The translations under genes were made by a program, and so were the position numbers. This document shows, one piece after another, positions 36,160-45,341 of a stretch of DNA of 64,000 nucleotides. How positions within the stretch are numbered: the stretch's first letter is position 1; each line of letters starts with the position of its first letter. The stretch is from NCBI GenBank assembly GCA_033296885.1, contig MU863886.1, forward strand, positions 1 through 64,000, read 5' to 3'. The stretch is from Triangularia verruculosa. Its lineage: Eukaryota; Ascomycota; Sordariomycetes; Sordariales; Podosporaceae. Under the pieces are notes generated by a model. The model was not told where the DNA came from, made no database searches, and was given only the letters and a program-made list of their open reading frames with translations.

Positions 36160-38465
36160 ATGGCTCACATTGCCAACTGCCTGGGGGGCTCTGGTTCAGA
36201 CTCGGATGACCTTCCACTTAGCCTCAATGGTATATCAAAAGCAGTCACCCCGCAAGCTTCTAATGATTCGGTATGCAACCACTTTAAAACCCCAGACAAC
36301 ATTCCGTCTCTTGCCGTGGCTTTGGACCTCAGCTTACACCGTGAGACATAGCTAAACACTACCTCCTCCGGTGAGATCAAACCATTTGCGTGGAGAATGC
36401 AGCAGGCAACAGAGAGAAAGTATCAGCTCTTTCCAAAGGAGAGGCAGGCGTCTATCGCCCCTGGAAAGGCTCTGGATCCCGAACAAGCTTTCGCGTTGGC
36501 CATGTCACAGAACGGCGAGAAGGGGGAGAAGACCCCTGCTGTGACAGGACTCAGGATACGAATCAAGGAACACAATCTCACTCGCAGACGTAAAGTCAGC
36601 GTCCCAGAGCTGGGGCCGATGACAACCGTACAAGAGGTGGCAATGGACTCTCGTATGCTCTCCCCGGGTCTACCATACCTCCACGTTGCCCGTCTAACAT
36701 TTTGATAGCCACGATTCCAGGCCGGCCACCATTTCACGAGCGCTCCATCAGTGCGCCGGGGACGTCATGGAAGCAGAACCAGATGGTGGACTTCCTGGCA
36801 CCGACATTGGAGCAGTCTCCGGAACAAAAGCACGAGCTCAGAAGTGGGTTCAGAAGCTATGGGGAGCTCCGTCAACCGTTATCACCCAAGAACCTCGCGC
36901 CTCTCGTCATTCCACCATCAACCTCGGCGGTCCCTCGTCTCGCAAGACAAATTTCACTTAGCCGGCTGCGATCCGGCAGCACGCCAGTAGATGTTCCAAT
37001 CCGGTCCGCCAAGACTGACGACTCTCCCAAAGTCAGAACACCTTTCACTCCCTTCTCGGCCGCCTTGACACCAGCATCAGCCGCCACTACCGCCATGACC
37101 AATTCCACTCTTCCTACTCCCGTGTCGGCCCCGATGTCGGCCCCTATCGAGCACCGAGCATCACCCAAGCCTTGGGAGCGTGTCACCAATTATGCAGTTG
37201 TCGGGACTCCTAAAGAAGGCTCACCAGATCCATCGGCCACGCCAAAGGCTGAAATCAACGACGAGACGCCACAAGCTCCCCAGGGCCACGCGAGGAATGT
37301 GTCGGATACTGGAAGCATCATGGAGCGAGGCCGTCCCCGGAAACGATCAGACCTTACCGTGATTGGTGCGGTAAAGAGAAGAGCAGAGTCCAAGAGAAGC
37401 ACGAGCGCGGAACGAAAAGCGTTCGAACAACTTCCCAAGGGTTGGAAAGCGAGCGAGGCAGTCAACATGCTCAGCCCTGTCGAGGCGGCTGCTTTGCACA
37501 AGCAAGCTCTTCAGCAAGCAGCGAGGTTTGAGGTCCTGAGAAAGGATGATGTCGACAATCTCTCGAGGGAACTTCGTCAGCTCGATGAGCGCACAGAATA
37601 TCTTCGTCGCACCTACACGTCACTTCGCGCTGGGCGACGCAATCTCCACACTCGCATTTGCCAATATCTCCGGTCACCCCGTACTGCCAAGTTCAGCCAC
37701 GAGTCCATGCTGAAGCAAGAGGAAGCTCTTGCGGAGCTCGACGCATCGATTGATGACTGGGTCACCAAGCTTGAACACGCCGAGAATCGTCGCATGAGAG
37801 TTCGTCAAAAGCTTCTGGAGCACGTCGCCGCCGCCGCCACTCTGGCTGTCCCACCTGCGGGCGTTGCCGGCGTCAGCGAGTCTCTACAGCTCGCCATGGG
37901 CGTTCGCCCGTTGAACTGCCCAGCCAGCATGTCTACACCGCCCCGAAGCCCTACCAAGACTGCCGTCACGCAAACTTCGCCTACCACTTCGCCACAGCGG
38001 GTAGTTGCGCAAGTTCCCTCCACCATCATGGAAGATCCTTGGACCGAAGAGGCTGCCCCTACTGAAGAGAAGAAGGCCGGTGAGTCCGGAACAACTCTGA
38101 AGAGGGCCGAGACAATCCGCATCTACGCCGATAACGACGTGTATGCACTCCTAGCTGACGTCGAGCAAACAATCAGCAACATGGGAGGAACTGAAGGCAC
38201 GGCGAAAGAGGAGCCTCTGTCTGACGTGGATAGAAAAAGGTGGAATCGCACCCGCGGCAGCCAAATGTTTCTGAAGAGCAGCTCTCCCGCCAGAATGCCA
38301 TTCCCCGTTTCCAAGCTCGAAGCAAAGAGTTCTTCTTCATCGCTTTCCTCCACCTCGACTCCCCCCACCACTACCACCTGCTCAACAACGTCGACATCTC
38401 CCATTGCGGCACCCACACAGGCGGGCGAAGAGGTTTATCTGACCAACGCGGTTTTCAAGCCTTGA
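36160..38465 (+). CDS. Septation-associated protein with Uds1 domain
   Basis: It carries the 'up-regulated during septation' (Uds1) domain known from yeasts and filamentous fungi; the biochemical role is unknown. Three exons (36160-36270, 36376-36652, 36709-38465) with introns of 105 and 56 nt give 714 residues. After a short N-terminus comes the motif ERKYQLFPKERQ. A long Ser/Pro/Thr-rich disordered region with many possible phosphosites follows. The conserved helical domain is about residues 430-550 (GWKASEAVNMLSPVEAAALH, then LRKDDVDNLSRELRQLDERT and LRRTYTSLRAGRRNLHTRIC). The C-terminus is again Ser/Thr-rich. Exon 1 is less certain than the rest: it rests on phase, a GCTAAAC branch site and the upstream TATA. 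Without it the protein would start at the ATG at 36397. Confidence 0.75.
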
Positions 38466-40085
38466 TTCTTCCTTTTAGCACTTCACGATCTCACACTTAC
38501 TGAGTAACGATGCTACGACCCACCCTCATACTACCCAACTTTGACACCTATTTCTTATTCTTTTTGATACCCATTCTTGTCAATCATTTCACCATTTTTC
38601 ACTTCAAAGCACAATGTTTTATCCTACCTTATTTTAAGTACTGGCACTTTTTTCTCTCTTCCTGTTCTTGTACTTTTGTATTTTAGCATCACCATCACCT
38701 CTACCTCCATCATGATCATCAGCAAAACAACACAGGCGTTGAGGTCACTTGTATTTTCAGGGAAACACCATCATGTCGTCACGGCCGCAATCTATATACC
38801 CAATACCAACCACAGGAGGAAGGATATCACCCCAGTGCGCTTACCAAAGATACCAGATATTCCTTTCCTTATCGTTTGCTCTTTAGTTGGGACAGTTGCA
38901 CCTTTTTCATTTCTTTTTGTTATTGCTTTCTCTTTTGCATCTTTCAATGAGGAGTTTGAGTATATGCTGGTTGGCTGTTTGGAACTGAATCATCAAAAAA
39001 GCATCTATGGGGCAAACAAAGCAAGGAACATCGCGGGGGGGGGGGCAAAAGGAGGAGACTCTTACATCACTGGGGCGGGGCAAGGGTGAGACATGCATGC
39101 TCACTCGGCAAGGGGTAGGAATAGGGGTTAATCAAATAGGAAAAGTCTTTGACAAATGAATTGAAAATGTTACACAAACAAAAACCTCGTTGCCGTGTAC
39201 GAACATGTTGTCGGCTTTTCTTCTTCGCAATGATTGGTATAGCTGTCGAAACAAGTTTCCCTCATGGAGGTATGCAGCCGACCCGGCTCGTTGGTTCGAC
39301 TTGTGTCGCGGGGAGAGGCCGAGGGATCGGGTCCGCATATGTTGTGTTACCTACACTTGCCGAGTTTTCTTGCCCCGTTGGCTATAGTTTGGGCGGCAAT
39401 TTTTTTTTCGTACAACAACGGGAGACTAGGTACACTACTAGGTTACCTATAGGAAAGGGGGTGTTCTAATGTACGGTACTTACTGTTTGCACACGTCAGA
39501 TAGGTAGGGCCGAGGCGTTTAGTCGCGTAGCAGATACACACCAACAAACCAAGCCCGCCGCGGCGCAGTTGCACGCTGCAGTCTATGAGTAATAAGAGCA
39601 GAGGTGTATACTCCCGGAGTTGCTGGAAGGGGTTGATGGCCCGGGCGGAGGATAACTCCGGAACCGAGTTGATCTCATCGGACTAGGTAGGTAGGTAAGA
39701 AGGACTTTCGTGGGTCGTGAGATGGTGATGATGCCACGGGAATGCATGGGGGTTTGGTACACATACCTAGATTCAGAGCTGATGGTCCCAAAACACATGA
39801 CAAATATTACCTCTTTCAACAAGCCGCGAATAATAAACTGTGTGGGGAAGGGCCAAAGGAAGTCGGATACATACCTATAGCCAAATGTGGTTCAAGTTTA
39901 GAGAGGTGATGGCAATTACAGGACGTCCCTCGGCCATAATCGAGATTGGAACCTGGAAGCATCTTGGCCAGAGAAACAGCCAACTGAAAGGCTTCCCGGT
40001 ATCCCAGGATGCTTAATCAGACTGTATGTGAGACGCCAACCATGCGTGAACGGAACATCCCCTGGCCTTTTTGTGCAACGACCAC
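38466..40085. other. Intergenic with poly-G tract and TAGGTA motifs
   Basis: This begins with the 3' flank of the Uds1-domain gene, pyrimidine-rich to about 38.7 kb. A run of 10 G starts near 39035. TAGGTA/TACCTA-type motifs cluster at 39428-39449, 39502, 39684-39698, 39763 and 39872. No gene was recognised. Confidence 0.5.
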
Positions 40086-40092
40086 TTTATAA
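40086..40092 (+). promoter_or_regulatory. TATA box of 5S rRNA copy 2
   Basis: TTTATAA lies at -31 to -25 relative to the 5S start. This is the position of the essential upstream TATA element in Neurospora-type dispersed 5S genes. Confidence 0.65.
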
Positions 40093-40116
40093 CGTCAGTA
40101 TCCTCCTCTGACAATC

Positions 40117-40235
40117 ACATACGACCATAAATAACTGAAAATACGGGATCCCGTCCGCTCTCCCCTAGTCAAACAGTTAATTGGCAGATTAGTACTCAGG
40201 TGGGTGACCACTGGGGAATCCCTGCTGTTGTATGT
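40117..40235 (+). rRNA. 5S ribosomal RNA gene, dispersed copy 2
   Basis: It has the same 119-nt length and the same ends as the copy at 16.2 kb (ACATACGACCATA ... CTGTTGTATGT, then a T run). The internal promoter segment GTACTCAGGTGGGTGACCAC is identical to copy 1. It differs in helix II, where both strands have changed together (AACTG pairs with CAGTT instead of AGCTG with CAGCT; AAT with ATT instead of CCC with GGG). Pairing is kept, so it looks functional and not decayed. A TATA box is in place upstream. Confidence 0.92.
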
Positions 40236-40251
40236 TTTTGTCTCCATTTTA

Positions 40252-40277
40252 ACTCCATCACAAGTCTTGGCACCCCC
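40252..40277 (+). repeat. 3' flank repeat shared with first 5S gene
   Basis: This lies 16 nt downstream of the 5S gene and matches 16167-16193 (minus strand) with a single-base gap. TACCCC follows a few bases further on in both copies. Confidence 0.75.
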
Positions 40278-40479
40278 ATGTTACCCCCTCAGGACATCAG
40301 TTCATCGATATCGCTTTGCAGCTCCAGCCTGGACAGTGTCTTGAGCACAGCGACAACCGGTACTCTCCTCTTGTAAGTTGAGTGCAAGATTCACATTCGA
40401 AGACCTGACTATTCCCTTTTTGCTGCGCTTCCTACCTACCCACTGCCCCTTTCTCGACCCCAAGTCGGCGAGATCAACT

Positions 40480-41453
40480 CTAGATAGGATTCGCCCTCAA
40501 ATTCCCCAAACTCCTGCTCTCGACACTCCACCCATCCCGGCTGGGCTCCTGGTTGTTGGTGAAGAAGGTGGCTGCAGTCGCGTTGCCCCTCAACACCCAC
40601 TGATAATACCTCACGGCAGCGACACCAAACTTGCCGCCGTTCTGGTCGCCGTACGTACCGCCGTGCCCCACGTTCAAGTTGCCCTTCCAGGTCGGTGTCG
40701 ACTGCGGGAGGAGTCGGTAATCTCTTTCGCCCTGATTTTTCTTCGTCAGCTTCTTTCTGTCACTCCCTTTTGGCGGAGGCAAACTCACGTTGTTGTAGGC
40801 AATGTCACTGGGCCCTCCCAAAAAGTAAAAGATGGGCTTGTTGATCCTCGGCGCGACGTTCCTGCTCTCCTGCTCGCTCAGCAATCCCGAATTGTAGATT
40901 CCAATCGTGGTGACCCTGTTGTCGTTTACTCCGGCAGTGTACGCCTCGACGCCGCCGCAGCTCATCCCCGAGACAGAAATCCGAGAGGTTTCCAGCCAGG
41001 GGTACCGTGCCTTGGTGCTGGGGTTGGTGACCCAGTCGATGGCGCGGGTCATCATCTGGGCGTTGGTTGAGCCCTGGCCGCCGGGCGAACCGGAAGAGAT
41101 GACGAACACGCCATGGGAGGCGATTTGAGTCAGGAAGTTGAGGAAGTCGAGGCCGTTGGCGGAGCAAGCACCGTTGCCCCAGATCAGGACGGGGAGTTTG
41201 GCGTCTGAAGGGACGTTGCGCGGGAGGTAGAGGGTGTGCCCGTTGAGGGAGGAGTCGGTGGTGTAGTACGCCGGGGCGAAGGGGCCGTTGCCGGTGGGCT
41301 GATTGGATTAGGGTGATCAGTCAGTGGTTTTGGGAGAGAGGGAAGGTGTGATAGAGGGAAGGCTTGACTGACTCCTTGGCGAGATGAGATGGGGTTGGCC
41401 TGGCTGATGCCAGTGGCAGTCGCCAGGACGAAGAGAATGGACTTGAGCTGCAT
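40480..41453 (-). CDS. Secreted alpha/beta hydrolase
   Basis: A probable secreted serine esterase or hydrolase. Three exons (41453-41373, 41298-40789, 40731-40480) with introns of 74 and 57 nt give 280 residues. The first 20 residues form a signal peptide (MQLKSILFVLATATGISQA). The core shows the alpha/beta-hydrolase order: oxyanion region LPVLIWGNGACSANG, nucleophile elbow SGMSCGG with Ser140, then an acid-bearing strand (KPIFYFLGGPSD) and a histidine in NVGHGGTYGD. The elbow is GMSCG, so the usual GxSxG pattern holds. The second intron is in frame without stops, so an unspliced form would also read through. Substrate is unknown; neighbouring cell-wall enzymes at 50-54 kb suggest plant material, but this is inference. 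I cannot place it in a named esterase family. Confidence 0.82.
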
Positions 41454-42359
41454 GTTGATATCGGGGGCAGATTTACAAGCCCAAGATCCGAGAGAAGGCG
41501 TTACTCAGATTAATTCATACATTCTTTTCAGGGTACGCTTCTCCATCTACTTATACTTTTCTATATTGTCGTCGTCATCTCTTTGCCAAGTTACCACGCA
41601 CCGGTGGTTCACCCCCCTAATGTCCCTTACGATCCCTTCGCTGAGCAAAATATCGATCGATCTCTTCCATAAAGTAAAGATATCCTTACAAACTGTTTCC
41701 CTCATTCCCGCTTTACTCACGTCCAGTCTCAACGGTTGTTGTTGATCGTCAGTGCTCGCGCAGGAACATGAACTTTGAACAAGAAACAATTCGTGCGCTT
41801 CACCGGTCGATAACTTGCCACCAGTTGAATATCGAGATTTCTAAACTACAATAGACATATTCGCGGAGCTCGACTGGATGATTAGCACGTGGGAGTTTAC
41901 CCATCGCCCCTTTCCCCGGGATCTTGGTTTAGATGCATTTTGCCGGGGAAGCGCTACCGCATCCGCACCCGTCAGGTTGCGTTCGGCTGTTAAGATCGGT
42001 AATCGCGATACCGAGTTCTTGGTCATCTCAAAATGTACGTCAAAAGGGGAAGGTATCAACATGCTTCACTCGAAAGAAGTGCTAAAGACGCCCCTATTTT
42101 TGCGCACCAATGTTTCTCTGCCAAGCCCTAACCCAAACAAGCCCCTTTTTGACATAGAACCTACAAGTCAAGGCTACAAGATTTCACAAATAAAATAAAC
42201 TCCACCAAACAACACACGGCGCTTGGACTGTGTCAGGAGCTGAATAGTTTAAATTGGAGAAGGGATGCTTCCATATCATGCACGCAAAGAGCCAGCCACC
42301 ATCTTGAATGCCTAACTAGCCGTCTTCTATACACCAATGACTCACTCCATTTCTCGAGC
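41454..42359. other. Intergenic, no feature recognised
   Basis: This is the upstream region of the alpha/beta hydrolase gene and the 3' flank of the AAA+ gene. Frames of up to about 100 codons occur but show no family signal. Confidence 0.5.
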
Positions 42360-44738
42360 TTAATGTCGGCGGCTTTGCCACCTTAACTTCATTTTCCAAA
42401 GCCTTAGAAGCCCTTGGAACAGGATAGCAGCCAAAGTTGCTGGGCCAACGAGCTTCCAGACCCAGAATGAAATTCCCAGGCCCTTAAGTCCATCAAGAAT
42501 AGATGGTATCCATTCAGTCTCCCGAATTGTATCATTCACAGCTATTTCTGTTTGTGTGCTCTTTTCCTGAGAGTCTTTCCAGATTTTCGCCACAGCGCGA
42601 ATGTGCTCCATGTTGAGAGAGCGCAGCTCGTCGTTGGCGATGGTCAGTGCCGAGTTGACCGTATTGGATATCTCCCGCCCGCTCATCTCGTATTCTAATA
42701 ATTCCCTTACTGCTGATGTTATATCTAGTTGACATTCCGGGACAGGCTTTCGTTTGAGCGTCGGCTCTAGTTTCTGTTCCCAGAGAAGTTTTCGTGTGGC
42801 CCGGTCCGGTGACGGGTAGTAGAGCATGATGTTGATGTGAGACTTGACGGCCGGGTCGAACACATGGGCGCGATTCGAGGTCAGGAAAATGATGCCCTGG
42901 AAGTACTCGAGCTGCCGAAGAAATACTATTCGTGCACGGGCTTTCGTTAGAACAGGAGAGTTTGGAATGAGTAGAGGAATATGGATATCGTCTATTCTCA
43001 CCCGCAACAAGGGCATTTCGTTCTAGGGACACGCTGCCACTAGCCTGTCGGCATTCTAGAAAAACGTCTGCTTCATCAATGAGGAGAATGGCCTTCCATG
43101 CGGTTGCATATCGAACAAGCCGCCTCAGCTTATCCTGGATTTCGTAGATGCAGCTGCCGAGTTCCCCTGTGGGGAACAGTAAAAGCGGTTTCTCGGTCGA
43201 CTCGGAAATTGCTTCTACACCGTCTATTAGACTCTTCTGAGCCATTTTCTGAGAATCACGGACAGAGATATGAAAGAACGTACCGGCTGTTCGAGTTTTA
43301 CCGGTTCCAGGAGGGCCATGCAAGACGATGACCAAGCCTTTACCCTTGAGGTTTATCTCATCGCGGGTTTGACTGGCATATCTGTGATGCTTGACCAGAG
43401 AACGGATCATTTGCCCGTACCCATCTGGCAACAAGACCGAACCGAAATCTTCCGAGTTCCAGACCGGATTCTTCAGCTTATCAACAGAAAACTTGCACCA
43501 GCATCTCATACTTAGATGGTATCCATGGATATATGGCGGGCAAAGAAGAGTTGGGTCTTCGGGAGCAGATGATGGTTGGTCTACATGAGTGTTATTTTCA
43601 GCATTCAAGCTGGACTGCATCATCTATCCAAATGACATGTTGATAAAGCTTACATTTCGCCAAATTCCATTTAATAGCCTCGACGCGTTGTGTGGGATTC
43701 TCTTCCATAAACATCCCAGAGTCTAAAATGATCCGTCCGGAGGCCTTAGGGTTTTGTCGTTAGCGCAGAAGTCATATATCTGGGCAGAATGTTTACTCAC
43801 TGTTTGCGGCAGCCAGACACCAGAAAAGTCTTCTGCGGAGGTAAAGTGCTATCTCCCAGGAGGCAATACGAGTTTGCTACAGACGTCGTCGTAGTGGAAC
43901 ACAGAACCTTTCTTTTGCACAAGGTCAAGATACCGTTTCCCGCGCTTCAGAAGTCAGGCCTTGACTTGATCCTGGTTTTGGTGAAACCTCAATGGAAACA
44001 CCGATAGGCCGGTGATTTTCTCAGCGCCATTCCCCAGGAACTGTTGTCTCTCGGGGATCTTGATGCTCTTGGCCACCATCCCGGATTTCTTGCCATAGTG
44101 ACCTTGATATAGACAGTCGAGTTTAAAATATTTCCAAACAATTCCCTGGATCACAGTCTGGTCGTAACCAGCGCGGAGAAGCCAGAACAAAGAAGGCTCA
44201 TTATTCTCAGACAAATATACCAAGTCGCCCGGCCTGAAGATATACCAAAGAAGATCGAATGTGATGACAGGGATCTCCTGTTCTATGAGCCTCTCAGCAA
44301 GGGCCCATTTTTGGTTGTCAAGGTAGGTGAGGAGAAGCTCTAGGTGAAGCGAAGCATCTTCGCGCATCATTAAAGCCTCATGTGCGAGCTCCCTGCGATG
44401 ATGATAAAGAAGCTCAAACGGAGATTTTAATTCGGCGGGTCTGTCAAAGCTCTCGCTGTTGGCAGGATGAGATTGGACCACCCCTTTGAGCGTCATGAGA
44501 ATGTGCTTTGAGTTGATCAAGAGGGTGGTAATAGTCGGGTTGTTGCCTTGTCCAACTTTTTCATCTCAATGAGAGCAAATGATTGATGTTCTGCCTTATC
44601 CTTGTCTTTGTCGGGAGGGACATCTGACTCGGTGATCACCTCTTTCCCTTCCACATACTTCTGTGTGAGATGTTTGACTTCGCACTTCACACCAACACGC
44701 TTGCGTGTAGAGGCACTGTTCACACCGTTGGAAGCCAT
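42360..44738 (-). pseudogene. DUF7025-type AAA+ ATPase, interrupted
   Basis: A fungal AAA+ ATPase with an N-terminal DUF7025-like region, a family expanded in filamentous ascomycetes and of unknown role. Exons are 44738-43801, 43744-43654, 43580-43284, 43214-43002 and 42925-42360, all with matching phases, for a conceptual length of about 700 residues. Motifs are intact: FDLLWYIFRPGDLVY and ITGLSVFPLRFH in the N-terminal region, Walker A HGPPGTGKT, Walker B ILLIDEAD, and the sensor region GIIFLTSNRAHVFDPA. The family usually ends near the AAA lid; here a hydrophobic segment (LVGPATLAAILFQGLL) and a basic tail follow. Three breaks are visible: a one-base loss within 44520-44550, TGA at 43954-43956 where arginine is expected (KA-stop-LLKRGKRYL), and TAG at 43849-43851. 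It diverges from the NLR-like gene 600 bp away. It is either a recent pseudogene or an inactive allele. Confidence 0.8.
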
Positions 44739-45341
44739 GACCTGAGAGATTCTGTCGGTATCTGGGCAATACAATTCTCTTTTGCCCCACGGAGTTGATG
44801 TTCGTAACGGGCTTTTCTTTCGTGGAGAAGAATAATTTAGGGTGATGCGAATACTTGGCAGTGTTCTAAAACCAACTCACCTGAAACATGAAGATAGAGA
44901 GCGGGGGATGGAAGACAAAGAAAGCACTTCCAGGTTTGAATGGTAGGGTGGAGGTTTTACAGCCTCGAGGAAAGGCAAGAGCTGCATGGTGCTCAGTTTG
45001 TCCTGCCTTGCCGAGTAGGTACTGACCCACACGTCCTACATGCTGATGGACGCAACTGCCACACTTGCGTACCTTCCTTTATTCCGGGTAACGTGATGCG
45101 AAAGGCAACCTTGGTTGCCTGATGCTGTGCTCCGATGCGTTCCGAGATCGCGATGACACTGCTGGTCACCTACTCACACAGGTAGTTTCATGGCGTGACC
45201 CATCTTGGTGCCAATGAACCACGCATCTGTGGCATCATTTGCCTGCGTTAACGCGAATTCCGCACACATTCGAGCCGACTTGATACCATCTTTTACGGCA
45301 GTTCTTCCATCAGTTTACGGTGCGTTTAAGAGCAGAGCATC
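44739..45341. promoter_or_regulatory. Intergenic between divergent AAA+ and NLR-like genes
   Basis: A 603-bp gap between start codons should contain both promoters. No clear TATA or binding site stands out. Shared regulation is inference from the head-to-head arrangement. Confidence 0.4.
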
